From Candidatus Nitrohelix vancouverensis (GTDB lineage Bacteria > Nitrospinota > Nitrospinia > Nitrospinales > VA-1), in contig CP048620.1 in assembly GCA_015698305.1 (NCBI GenBank), forward strand, positions 2,316,001 through 2,380,000: a stretch of DNA of 64,000 bases, written 5' to 3'. The notes beneath the pieces are model-generated. The model had not been told where the DNA came from and searched no databases. It saw only the letters and a program-made list of their open reading frames with translations. The translations under genes and the position numbers were made by a program. Positions 35,443 through 43,874 of the stretch are shown piece by piece. How positions within the stretch are numbered: position 1 is the first letter of the stretch; each line of letters starts with the position of its first letter.

Positions 35443-36192
35443 ATGACAGAGAAAACGTTGCAGGATAAAGTAGCGCTGGTGACTGGCGGCGCGCAGGGAA
35501 TTGGTCTTAAAATCGGCGAGGCGCTGGCGGCTGAAGGCGCGCACGTGATTTTGGGCGACGTGAACCTGGAAGGCTGTCAGGCCTCTGCGGATCGCATTAA
35601 GGGGCAGGGTGGATCGGCGTCTGGAATTCGCTTGGATGTTTCCAACGCGGAAGAAGTGAAATCCGCTTTTGATTCCATCGCCAAGGATCACAAGCCGCTC
35701 GATATCCTCGTCAACAATGCGGGAATCACGCGAGACGGTTTGCTGGTTCGCATGAAGGAGGACGATTGGGATCGCGTTCTCGACATCAATTTGAAGGGCA
35801 GTTTTCTGTGCGGTCAGCAGGCGGCAAAGCAAATGATGAAACAGCGACAGGGCGCCATCGTTAATATTGCATCCATTGTCGGCGTGATGGGGAATGCCGG
35901 ACAGGCCAATTACTCCTCATCCAAAGCGGGGTTGATTGGTTTGACGAAAACCATGGCGCGCGAGTTGGCGCCAAGGAATGTGACGGTCAACGCGGTGGCT
36001 CCCGGATTTATCGATACGGAAATGACGCGGGTCCTGGATGAAAAAGTCAGAGAGAAATTGATCGAGCAAATCCCGTTGGCGCGCTTGGGATTGCCTGAAG
36101 ATATTTCGAACAGTGTTTTATTTTTAGTTTCTAGCAAATCGGGTTATATTACCGGTCAGGTTATCAATGTTAATGGCGGCATGTTGATGTAA
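35443..36192 (+). CDS. fabG: 3-oxoacyl-ACP reductase (FabG)
   Basis: NADPH-dependent short-chain reductase of the elongation cycle. TGGAQGIG cofactor loop, NNAGITRDGLLVRM, catalytic Ser in IVNIASIVG, and YSSSKAG with the Tyr-x3-Lys pair. C-terminal SGYITGQVINVNGGM is typical. 249 residues, with acpP 23 bases downstream. Confidence 0.96.
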   Translation: MTEKTLQDKVALVTGGAQGIGLKIGEALAAEGAHVILGDVNLEGCQASADRIKGQGGSASGIRLDVSNAEEVKSAFDSIAKDHKPLDILVNNAGITRDGLLVRMKEDDWDRVLDINLKGSFLCGQQAAKQMMKQRQGAIVNIASIVGVMGNAGQANYSSSKAGLIGLTKTMARELAPRNVTVNAVAPGFIDTEMTRVLDEKVREKLIEQIPLARLGLPEDISNSVLFLVSSKSGYITGQVINVNGGMLM

Positions 36193-36215
36193 TTTACTTT
36201 GAGGAGTTTTGATTT

Positions 36216-36449
36216 ATGTCCGTTGAAGAGAAGGTCAAGGAAATTATTGTAGATCAATTGGGCGTTGATGAGAAGCAGGTGAACGGCGAGGCGTCTTTCA
36301 TTGACGACCTGGGCGCGGATTCTCTTGATACCGTTGAGCTGGTGATGGCGTTGGAAGAGGAATTTGATATTGAAATTCCGGACGAGGACGCAGAGAAGAT
36401 ATCCACCGTTCAGCATGCAATCGATTATATTCATAACCATACAAACTGA
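36216..36449 (+). CDS. acpP: Acyl carrier protein
   Basis: 77 acidic residues in a four-helix pattern. The phosphopantetheine serine is in [17 protein letters not shown] lies just before the ATG. Position between fabG and fabF is the classical one. Confidence 0.97.
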   Translation: MSVEEKVKEIIVDQLGVDEKQVNGEASFIDDLGADSLDTVELVMALEEEFDIEIPDEDAEKISTVQHAIDYIHNHTN

Positions 36450-36470
36450 TTCCACACTCAATACTTGATA

Positions 36471-37715
36471 ATGTCTGCGAATCGTCGCGTAGTCGTGACG
36501 GGTATAGGCATGGTCTCCCCGCTAGGGATTGGTCTTGAAGCGAACTGGTCTGCCGTTACAAACGGTCGTTCAGGCGTTGGAGAAATCACCTCCTTCGACA
36601 CCAAAGATTTCCCTGTTAAAATTGCGGGCGAGGTTCGTGGTTTTGATCCCGCCGACTACATAGATCATAAAGAAATAAAGAAGATGGATCGGTTCATCCA
36701 TTACGCCGTCGCTTGCAGTAAGATGGCGTTGGAGGATTCCGGCTATGTGATCACCGAGGAAAACGCGTATCGCACAGGTGTGCAGATAGGCGTTGGGCTG
36801 GGCGGATTGCCTGCGATTGAAAAATATCACGACGTTCTCAAAGAACGCGGCGTGAAAAAAATCACTCCGTTTTTCATTCCCATGCTGATCGCCAACCTGG
36901 CTTCGGGGCAGGTTTCAATTCTGTTCGGAGCTAAGGGACCCAATACTTGCGTCGTTACTGCTTGCGCTACGGGCACTCATAGCATTGGCGAAGCCGCGCG
37001 CATGATCAAGTATGGCGACGCGGACATGATGTTTGCCGGCGGTTCGGAATCGGTCATCACGCCTCTCTGTGTTGGAGGCTTTCACGCTTCTAAAGCCTTG
37101 TCCACTCGCAACGATGATCCGCAAGGCGCCAGTCGACCTTTCGATAAGGATCGCGACGGTTTCGTGATCGGTGAAGGTTGCGGCGTTGTGATTCTTGAAG
37201 AATTGGAATCCGCTAAAAAACGCGGCGCAAAAATCTATGCCGAACTCACGGGCTATGGACTCAACGGCGATGCGCATCATATCACCGCGACGGCTCCCAA
37301 TGGAGAAGGCGCGGCGCGCTGTATGAAGCTGGCCCTGGAGAGCGGTAAAGTCAATCCTGAAGACGTCGACTATATCAACGCGCACGGCACATCGACAGGC
37401 GCCGATGCGACGGAGACGGCGGCTATCAAAACGGCGTTTGGCGATCATGCGCGTCGTGTTGCGATCAGTTCCACCAAATCCATGACCGGGCATTTGTTGG
37501 GCGCGGCGGGTGGTGTGGAAGCTATTTTTGTAATTCTTGCCATCGGTCGCGGGGTGTTGCCCCCGACTATCAACTACACTACGCCCGATCCTGAATGCGA
37601 TCTGGATTATGTCCCCAACCAGGCGAGGGACAAAGAAATTAAGGTTGGGATGTCGAACTCCTTTGGGTTTGGCGGTACAAACGGCGTATTGATCTTCAAA
37701 GAATTTTTAAACTAG
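36471..37715 (+). CDS. fabF: 3-oxoacyl-ACP synthase II (FabF)
   Basis: Elongating beta-ketoacyl-ACP synthase. Nucleophile Cys in [10 protein letters not shown], first His in [10 protein letters not shown], second His in [15 protein letters not shown], and the C-terminal [14 protein letters not shown] loop. 414 residues. ATG at 36471 chosen; TTG at 36465 is two codons upstream. rnc follows 12 bases later. Confidence 0.96.
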   Translation: MSANRRVVVTGIGMVSPLGIGLEANWSAVTNGRSGVGEITSFDTKDFPVKIAGEVRGFDPADYIDHKEIKKMDRFIHYAVACSKMALEDSGYVITEENAYRTGVQIGVGLGGLPAIEKYHDVLKERGVKKITPFFIPMLIANLASGQVSILFGAKGPNTCVVTACATGTHSIGEAARMIKYGDADMMFAGGSESVITPLCVGGFHASKALSTRNDDPQGASRPFDKDRDGFVIGEGCGVVILEELESAKKRGAKIYAELTGYGLNGDAHHITATAPNGEGAARCMKLALESGKVNPEDVDYINAHGTSTGADATETAAIKTAFGDHARRVAISSTKSMTGHLLGAAGGVEAIFVILAIGRGVLPPTINYTTPDPECDLDYVPNQARDKEIKVGMSNSFGFGGTNGVLIFKEFLN

Positions 37716-37727
37716 AATCAGCGCGGA

Positions 37728-38441
37728 ATGGTTTCAGACAGTCGTCAACTCGAACTGGATGATCTGCAGGAAAAACTGGGTTACCGGTTTAAAAGTCTTG
37801 ATCTGCTGAACAAATCGCTGACTCACAAGTCTTACACGCACGAAAACAAAACGCGCGTTAAGCACAACGAGCGCTTTGAGTTTCTGGGCGATTCGGTTCT
37901 GGATCTGGTTGTGAGCGAGTTCATGATTCGTGAGTATTCGGATCATGGCGAAGGCGTTTTGTCTAAAATTCGCGCCGCTGTTGTGAATGAATCCTGTCTG
38001 GCGGAAATGGCCCGGGCGATCGATCTGGGACGATTTCTGCTTCTGGGCAAAGGCGAGGAAAACACCAAGGGAAGGGAAAAAAGTTCTCTCCTTGCCAATG
38101 CTTTCGAGGCTCTTGCAGGCGCCTTGTATGTGGATGGCGGTCTGGAGCCGGTTAGAAAATCCCTGTTTCCTTTATTGAAAGTTGAGATCGAAGCGCTGGA
38201 AAACTCGCAGAATTATCGCGATTATAAAAGCGATTTACAGGAATACACTCAGGAAAAGCTGGTTTGCATTCCTATCTATAAGGTGGTTCGGGAATCGGGG
38301 CCGGACCATGACAAGCGTTTTGAAGTGGAAGTGACGGTTAACGACCGGGTTGAAGGCAAAGGGATTGGCCGTAGTAAAAAAGAGGCGGAACAGGTAGCGG
38401 CCATGATGGCCTTGAGGCAGTTTCAATCCAAAAACGATTGA
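37728..38441 (+). CDS. rnc: Ribonuclease III
   Basis: Double-strand-specific endonuclease that processes rRNA and some mRNAs. The catalytic domain has NERFEFLGDSVLDLVV with the metal-binding acidic residues and a second acidic pair near the end of the domain (NAFEALAGALYVDGG). The C-terminal double-stranded RNA-binding domain (about 160-235) ends in GRSKKEAEQVAAMMAL. The fab-rnc order is common in many Gram-negative lineages and in Firmicutes. Confidence 0.96.
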   Translation: MVSDSRQLELDDLQEKLGYRFKSLDLLNKSLTHKSYTHENKTRVKHNERFEFLGDSVLDLVVSEFMIREYSDHGEGVLSKIRAAVVNESCLAEMARAIDLGRFLLLGKGEENTKGREKSSLLANAFEALAGALYVDGGLEPVRKSLFPLLKVEIEALENSQNYRDYKSDLQEYTQEKLVCIPIYKVVRESGPDHDKRFEVEVTVNDRVEGKGIGRSKKEAEQVAAMMALRQFQSKND

Positions 38442-38477
38442 AACTATTTTTCAATTATTCAAAGGGGAGGGGATGGT

Positions 38478-38762
38478 ATGGTCACGATTGGAATGAATTA
38501 TAAGGTGATTCCGGGAAAAGAAGAAACATTTGAGAAAGCATTTGCCAGCGTGCTCAAGGTCATGGAAGAGGGCGAGGGGCACACGAAATCTGCTTTGTAT
38601 AAAGATGTGAGCGATGCGCAGTCTTATTTGATCGTGTCCGAGTGGAACTCAGAAGACGCTTACCAGACTTTTATCAACTCGGGTAAATTTGCCGAAGTGG
38701 TTAACTGGGGAAAAGAAAATATCCTGGCGGGTCGCCCAAGCCACACGATGTACAAGCATTGA
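38478..38762 (+). CDS. ABM-fold protein
   Basis: 94 residues with the antibiotic biosynthesis monooxygenase pattern: an N-terminal strand (MVTIGMNYKVIPGKEETFEKAF), SALYKDVSDAQSYLIVSEWNSEDAY and a C-terminal helix ending in HTMYKH. AGGGGAGGGG gives an unusually strong ribosome-binding site. The substrate is unknown; it could be a heme- or quinone-handling member or a fold-only relative. Confidence 0.78.
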   Translation: MVTIGMNYKVIPGKEETFEKAFASVLKVMEEGEGHTKSALYKDVSDAQSYLIVSEWNSEDAYQTFINSGKFAEVVNWGKENILAGRPSHTMYKH

Positions 38763-38776
38763 TTGCCTGGAGTCGT

Positions 38777-38995
38777 TCAGGGTTCGTACTTCGGCGTGTA
38801 TTCAAATTCGCCGTTTTTAATACAGCGAACGACTTTTTTGTAAAAATGTTCCGTATCATGCGGGAGATGGTTGTCTTCAGGTTTCCAGCGGATTTGCACA
38901 ATTTTTCCAGAAGGACCTTCTATGATACCGGTGACCTCTCCCGTATTACGTGACAGGGGTTCGAAGAGAACGTCTCCAACTTTAAGTTTTCCCAT
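38777..38995 (-). CDS. Small hypothetical protein, beta-rich
   Basis: 72 residues, alternating hydrophobic/polar with turns (KLKVGDVLFEPLS..., GEVTGIIEGPSGKIVQIRWK), the look of a small beta-barrel such as an SH3- or KOW-like fold. No family recognised. It is opposite in direction to its neighbours, between the ABM gene and the lipoyl-like gene. Confidence 0.55.
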   Translation of the reverse strand: MGKLKVGDVLFEPLSRNTGEVTGIIEGPSGKIVQIRWKPEDNHLPHDTEHFYKKVVRCIKNGEFEYTPKYEP

Positions 38996-39046
38996 TGAGT
39001 AGCGCCTGTTATAGATATTGATCTGTGAATTTTATTGAGGATTACT

Positions 39047-39292
39047 ATGGAAGATTATATCGTAATGTCCGCCATGTATCCTACCATGACGTCGGGAAAA
39101 GTGGACAAATTCCTTGTCAAACAAGGAGACAAGGTGATTCCTGGAATGGCGGTCGCTGAAATTATTTCTGAAGGCTACTTCACGCTTCTTTCGGAATTCG
39201 AAGGCGTCGTCTCCGAAGTTTATGTGACAGAAGAAGAGTATGTTGAGGTCGACACTGTTCTGATGTCCATCGAACTTGCAGGCGGAGAATAG
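39047..39292 (+). CDS. Lipoyl/biotinyl-like domain protein lacking the modified lysine
   Basis: 81 residues, the size of one lipoyl domain, with SGKVDKFLVKQGDKVIPG as the first half and FEGVVSEVYVTEEEYVEVDT as the second, the two related halves of the hammerhead fold. The hairpin that normally presents the lysine (ETDKA-like) here reads ISEGYFT, without lysine. The domain therefore cannot carry lipoate or biotin at the usual site and may be a structural or regulatory relative. GAGG six bases upstream supports the ATG at 39047. Confidence 0.75.
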   Translation: MEDYIVMSAMYPTMTSGKVDKFLVKQGDKVIPGMAVAEIISEGYFTLLSEFEGVVSEVYVTEEEYVEVDTVLMSIELAGGE

Positions 39293-39295
39293 GTT

Positions 39296-40648
39296 TTAGA
39301 CAAAGCCCAGGATGAGTTTCGCCGTCATGAGGTAGATGAAAATTCCCATGATGTCGTTGGCGACGGTTACAAAGGGGCCTGCGCTGATTGCCGGGTCAAT
39401 CCCGAATTTCATAAATATCGTAGGCGCCAGCGAACCCACCAGACTGGCGACAATGACAGCCAGCATGATGCCGGTTCCCACCACCAGCCCTAAGACCGGC
39501 GTGGTATTCAGTAACGGTCGGGCAACCATTGCAATAAAGACACCGCACACAAGGCCAAAGATCACCCCGTTGGCGGCGCCGACCAACACTTCGCTACGCA
39601 CGACAGTTCGCAAGTTGTCATCTTGCACGTCTCCCGTCGCCATGCCGCGAACAATGACCGTTGCGCCTTGAATGCCAACGTTGCCCGCCAGCCCGATGAC
39701 AAAGGGAATGAAAAACAGGATCGTCGCAAATTCAGATATTTGAGATTCGAAAAAACCCAAAATTGAAGCGCTGAGCATTCCGCCGATGAAGGTGATGAAC
39801 AACCAGGGCGCGCGCGTTGTGATTTTGTTGATGGTTCGTTTGGCGAAAGGGTCTATTTTTGCCGTACCGACCATGGTGAAGATATCTACGCTGGCGATAT
39901 CCTGCATGGCGCGGATGACGTCGTCGAAGGTGACGACGCCTTGCATGATATTGTCTTCATTCACTACCGGAATGGCGCTCAAATGTTCGTTGTCCATCAG
40001 GTTTGCGATTTTGTCGCAGGTATCGTCCAGCAGAACTGTAGGCGTATGTTCCCGAACGAAACTGGTTGCCGGCGCGAATGCGGGAACGTTCAACAGATCG
40101 CGGAGTTTAAAAAAACCGGCAAGCTCTCCATTGCTTTTGATCACATAAAAATACGGAGGCATCTCGTGATTGGACTCGCGCTTCAATTGAACCAGAATGT
40201 CGGTTGCGGTCTGGGTGGGGGAGACGCGGTAGAAAAGCGGCGTCATTAATCCGCCCGCCGTTTCCTCGCCGTAGGTGATGAGGTTTTTGATGACATCGGC
40301 GTCCTTCTTGCCCATTTTATCCAGAAGTTCCTCTTGAACTTCTTCTTCATATTCCTTTAAAAGGTCGGCGGCCTCGTCCACCGGCATTTCGTCCAGCAGG
40401 AAAGCGAGATACTCCTTATCGAGCGAGTCCTGAATTTCGTGACGACTGTCCCGGTCGGTCTCGTAGAGAAGGGTCTGCCTTTTCTCATCCGAATCGAGCG
40501 CGTGGAAGACCTTGATTTTTTCCTCTACTGTCAACTCGTGCAAGAGACGGGCGATCTCAAAAAAATTCATTTCATTGAGTGTCGCGACGATCTCTTCCTG
40601 AGGCTTCTCTTCGGCGGAAAACAGACCTTTTATTCTTTCAACGGGCAT
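39296..40648 (-). CDS. mgtE: Magnesium transporter MgtE
   Basis: 450 residues. An N-terminal superhelical Mg-sensing domain (1-130), two CBS domains (about 135-250), a plug helix and five membrane helices in the C-terminal ~190 residues. The channel region shows PFVIGLAGNVGIQGATVIVRG, the conserved Gly/Asn-rich entry, and a conserved aspartate near the end (FGIDPAISAGPF). Channel opening is gated by cytoplasmic Mg. It is convergent with the lipoyl-like gene, stops 3 bases apart. Confidence 0.93.
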   Translation of the reverse strand: MPVERIKGLFSAEEKPQEEIVATLNEMNFFEIARLLHELTVEEKIKVFHALDSDEKRQTLLYETDRDSRHEIQDSLDKEYLAFLLDEMPVDEAADLLKEYEEEVQEELLDKMGKKDADVIKNLITYGEETAGGLMTPLFYRVSPTQTATDILVQLKRESNHEMPPYFYVIKSNGELAGFFKLRDLLNVPAFAPATSFVREHTPTVLLDDTCDKIANLMDNEHLSAIPVVNEDNIMQGVVTFDDVIRAMQDIASVDIFTMVGTAKIDPFAKRTINKITTRAPWLFITFIGGMLSASILGFFESQISEFATILFFIPFVIGLAGNVGIQGATVIVRGMATGDVQDDNLRTVVRSEVLVGAANGVIFGLVCGVFIAMVARPLLNTTPVLGLVVGTGIMLAVIVASLVGSLAPTIFMKFGIDPAISAGPFVTVANDIMGIFIYLMTAKLILGFV

Positions 40649-40710
40649 GGTCGGCTCTGATTCTTGTTGAAAATAACAACATTATTTTTAAAAGTACTTT
40701 ATCGCAGGGC

Positions 40711-40739
40711 TTGAAATCGAGTTATAATAGAATTGTAAT
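40711..40739 (+). promoter_or_regulatory. Promoter candidate for the small basic protein gene
   Basis: TTGAAA (40711-40716) and TGTAAT (40734-40739), 17-base spacer. A hairpin with stem ATAAGC/GCTTAT (40738-40752), flanked by ATTGT/ACAAT, overlaps the -10 box and early leader. A perfect TATAAT at 40723-40728 is an alternative -10 without a good -35. Confidence 0.45.
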
Positions 40740-40776
40740 AAGCTTTGCTTATCAACAATCTACTGATTGAGGAATC

Positions 40777-41019
40777 ATGGTAATCAATATTTCGCACGAG
40801 GATAAATTAAAGTATAAAGAGCGTATCAAGGGCCAGCAAGTTACGAAAAGGCGCAATCGCACTACTATACTATCAGATAAGACAAAGGGGAAAGCCCTAA
40901 AACAATCCAAGATATACGCCAGCGTTTCGGAAATGGATGGCGATGTGCAGGTTGATGAGCATTTCAAAATGAACGACAACTACATGAGGACGGGTCCTTA
41001 CACTCCCAAGAAAAAATAA
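40777..41019 (+). CDS. Small basic protein of unknown function
   Basis: 80 residues, rich in Lys/Arg in the first half (KLKYKERIKGQQVTKRRNR) and acidic near 50-62, with no cysteine and no membrane segment. GAGG precedes the ATG. No family recognised. The basic half could bind nucleic acid; that is only a composition argument. Confidence 0.5.
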   Translation: MVINISHEDKLKYKERIKGQQVTKRRNRTTILSDKTKGKALKQSKIYASVSEMDGDVQVDEHFKMNDNYMRTGPYTPKKK

Positions 41020-41087
41020 AGCGTTATCGACGGCATGATTACATGCATCAGCCAAGAAAAGGTCGGACAGTTATGTCTGGATAGAGT

Positions 41088-41109
41088 GATCGTCACAGCG
41101 ATCCTTTTT
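41088..41109 (+). terminator. Weak hairpin before the pirin gene
   Basis: GATCG (41088-41092), 6-base loop, CGATC (41099-41103), then CTTTTT. The stem is only 5 bp, so it may be a weak terminator of the small basic protein gene. Confidence 0.35.
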
Positions 41110-41132
41110 AATGTTGAGAGTTAGATTCAGTT

Positions 41133-41810
41133 ATGGAAATTCTACATCGTGGTGATCTGGAACAAGGAGGATTTGCGGACCTCAGAGAATATTACCTGGT
41201 AGAGGACCCCAGGGCTCTGGGTGACGATATTGAAGAAACATCCTGGCGGGGGATAGGCAATTTCGCTTATCTGGCGGATTCTAAATACAGTCCCAAAGGG
41301 ACTACAAGAATGCACAGTCACAAGGAAATTGATGTTATTACTTTCGTTTTGGAGGGTCGGCTTTTGCACGAGGGTTCGTTGGAAAACGGACAGGATCTCT
41401 CTGAATCGCAGATACAGGTCCAACGTGCGGGCGGTGAAGGCTTCTCTCATAACGAGATCAACCCTGATGATATCGAAAACAGGGTACTCCAGCTTTGGGT
41501 TCTTCCAGAAATCGAGGGAGAACCTGCTGGCTACAAATTGTATCAACCTGATTGGGGAAAGGTGACGCGGATATACGGTGGCGCCAAAGATCAAAGCGAA
41601 ACTTTTGACAGCCATACTTTAGTGGATGTTGCAAAGATGAAGGAAAGCCAGAGCTTTAAAGTAAAAGGAGAGTTTATTGCTTATTTAAGCTTAGGCGAAG
41701 GCATAGCAAATGATCTAGAAATTTCTGAAGGAGACTTGATCCGTGGTAACGGATTACATTTTAAAGCGAAGCAAAAATCCCAATTAGTTTTGGTTCAATT
41801 GAATGAATGA
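41133..41810 (+). CDS. Pirin-family bicupin
   Basis: 225 residues. The N-terminal cupin has the pirin signature HSHKEIDVITFVLEG with two metal histidines. GGEGFSHNEINPD supplies the remaining ligand region, and LQLWVLPEIEGEPAGY is typical. The second cupin half (about 150-225) lacks metal histidines. Some relatives have quercetinase activity, others act as redox-sensing cofactors. No promoter was fixed. A strong terminator follows at 41907. Confidence 0.87.
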   Translation: MEILHRGDLEQGGFADLREYYLVEDPRALGDDIEETSWRGIGNFAYLADSKYSPKGTTRMHSHKEIDVITFVLEGRLLHEGSLENGQDLSESQIQVQRAGGEGFSHNEINPDDIENRVLQLWVLPEIEGEPAGYKLYQPDWGKVTRIYGGAKDQSETFDSHTLVDVAKMKESQSFKVKGEFIAYLSLGEGIANDLEISEGDLIRGNGLHFKAKQKSQLVLVQLNE

Positions 41811-41906
41811 GGTCTTTAAAATTTTACAGCACTGACAGCTGACCGAAGAAGGGTAGCTGTACGATCACATTTTGTTACTACAGGTTTCAAGTCGAATCGC
41901 ATTCTG

Positions 41907-41941
41907 GCCCTTGCTGGCAAACCCAGCGGGGGCTTTTTTTT
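41907..41941 (+). terminator. Strong rho-independent terminator
   Basis: An 11-bp stem with two G-U pairs (arms GCCCTTGCTGG and CCAGCGGGGGC), 5-base loop, then eight T. It is 97 bases after the pirin stop, so the mRNA would have a long 3' tail, or a short RNA may end here. Confidence 0.88.
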
Positions 41942-42048
41942 ATTGCCGGTACGCGATTCGCGCAGACATTATAGAGTCAGCTTTCAGACCAGCGTCGCAG
42001 TGGGGAAACTAAACTAATGAGGTGTAGATTGGGTTTGGACAGAGTCCG

Positions 42049-43758
42049 TTAATTTTTAACGGCGGCGCTGTTTTCCACTTCTTCAGCGTCTTGAGGCTCG
42101 GGGCTGGGTGGGGTTTCGTATTGCAGTTTGTATTTGTCGTAAACAGATTCGTTGATGAACAGTTCGACGAGATCGTTGTCGAGTTCTCCATCCTTTGCCA
42201 TACTTCTCAAAATCTTGTAGACCACATTGAGAGGCATGGCTTTTTTGTAGGGCCGGTCTGCGGCGGTGAGGGCTTCAGCGATGTCGGTCACTGCCATGAG
42301 TTTTCCTTCAAAGGGAATTTCATCGCCCTTTAAACCGAGTGGGTAGCCTTTGCCGTTGATAAACTCGTGATGCGCTCCTGCGAAATGAGGAATGTTTCTC
42401 AGTTTTTTCGTGAAAGGAATCTGGTTTAACATTTTGAGCGTTACGGCGGCGTGGTCCTGCATTTTCTTGCGTTCTTCTTCGGTGATACTACCGCGACGGA
42501 TCGACAGATTGAGGAGTTCATCTTCATCGAGGAAAGGGCGTTCGTTGCCATCTTCGTCGATGTAGCTCATTTTGGAGATCACTTTGAGTCGGTCGATTTT
42601 TTCGTCTTCGAGGAATTCCCCCGGTTCATTGCATTTGTTGATGAAGGTTTTGACCTCCTTGATCTCATCAATTTTTTTTCTCATCTCGGCATCGATTTTC
42701 TGGATCACTTCCTGAGCGGCGCCTTTCTGCGCCATCTCGAATTTTTTCTCAACGCCCTTGAGTTTGACTTTCTGCAACAGGTAATCCATGCGGACATTGA
42801 TGTACTCGATGCGATCAAAAATAGTCTGTAGTTTTTTAGCTTTTTCGACGATCTCGACAGGCGTTGTGACTTTTCCAATATCGTGCATCCAGGCGGCAAT
42901 GCGGAGTTCGTAGAGTTGCTCGGAATTGAATTTGATGTCTTTGAAGCGACCCTCGGCCTGATCGTTGATGACGTCTGCGAGAGTGAGGGTCAGGTTGGCC
43001 ACACGGCGGATGTGTCCTCCGGTTACGGGGGACTTTTCGTCGATTGCTGTTGCCATGACTTGCACGAACGATTCGAACAGGTTGGTCATGTCCGATATCA
43101 GGGTGGCGTTGGTGACGGCGACGGCGGCTTGCGATGCCAGTGATTCGGTCAGGTTCTCGTAGTCGGGCGAGAAGGTGATGACCTCCATGGTCTTCGGGTT
43201 TTGCGCGTTCAGCAATTGCAATACGCCGATGATATCGTCCTCGTGATTACGCATCGGCACCACCAGCATGGATTGCGAGCGGTAGCCGGTGGACTGGTCG
43301 AATTTCTTGGGACCGGTGAAGTCGAACAAGTCGGTATCATAAACGTCGGGTATGTTGACCGATACGCCTTTGATGGCGACAAAAGCGGAAACGTTGGTTT
43401 CCGTCAGTTCAACGGGATCGAAGGGGATTTTACCGCCCGTCTTGCCGCCCATTCGGATTTTCAGTTTGTCGTTTTGAACAATTTTGAATTTGAGCTTATT
43501 GTCTTCCATCAGATACAGGGTGCCCGCATCTGCATGGGTGAATTGACGCGCCTGGTCGACAATCATTTCCAGCAATTGATTGAGATCGTGAACACCCGAC
43601 AGGGCTCGACCGATATCAGATAATTTTTTGATCTGATTGGCGAGGCGATCCGCATAAGTCTTCACTTCGAGGACAACGCTGGTCAACAGTTCGTTGAGGT
43701 TTTCATCCTCTGAAAGTTCAATTTTATGATCGTCGGTTTTGACTGTCCGTGAGTTCAT
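42049..43758 (-). CDS. GAF / HD-GYP phosphodiesterase-like protein with coiled-coil insertion
   Basis: 569 residues. A GAF domain (about 45-222) precedes an HD-GYP domain with HDIGK (His292-Asp293), HHE at 463-465 and GKGYP at 469-473, the pattern of cyclic di-GMP phosphodiesterases. Between the HD and HHE motifs lie about 170 residues instead of the usual ~60. The extra part (about 305-425) is highly charged and coiled-coil. The GAF domain is strikingly similar to that of the histidine kinase fusion at 59.3-61.6 kb. Cytoplasmic, no membrane segments. Confidence 0.87.
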   Translation of the reverse strand: MNSRTVKTDDHKIELSEDENLNELLTSVVLEVKTYADRLANQIKKLSDIGRALSGVHDLNQLLEMIVDQARQFTHADAGTLYLMEDNKLKFKIVQNDKLKIRMGGKTGGKIPFDPVELTETNVSAFVAIKGVSVNIPDVYDTDLFDFTGPKKFDQSTGYRSQSMLVVPMRNHEDDIIGVLQLLNAQNPKTMEVITFSPDYENLTESLASQAAVAVTNATLISDMTNLFESFVQVMATAIDEKSPVTGGHIRRVANLTLTLADVINDQAEGRFKDIKFNSEQLYELRIAAWMHDIGKVTTPVEIVEKAKKLQTIFDRIEYINVRMDYLLQKVKLKGVEKKFEMAQKGAAQEVIQKIDAEMRKKIDEIKEVKTFINKCNEPGEFLEDEKIDRLKVISKMSYIDEDGNERPFLDEDELLNLSIRRGSITEEERKKMQDHAAVTLKMLNQIPFTKKLRNIPHFAGAHHEFINGKGYPLGLKGDEIPFEGKLMAVTDIAEALTAADRPYKKAMPLNVVYKILRSMAKDGELDNDLVELFINESVYDKYKLQYETPPSPEPQDAEEVENSAAVKN

Positions 43759-43874
43759 GGATTGCGTTTAAAAATGAGTTGTGTCGCATTGATTTACATC
43801 TATTATCAAACAAGGGGGCGCAAAAATCAAAAGAATTGTCTCTACGGGACTGCGTTTCCCGGCAACTGGGGGTT

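Noticed and set aside
34483-35832. Open frame of 449 codons on the minus strand across fabD/fabG
   Set aside because: It is antisense to two certain genes, matches no family, and its length follows from the codon composition of the plus-strand genes.
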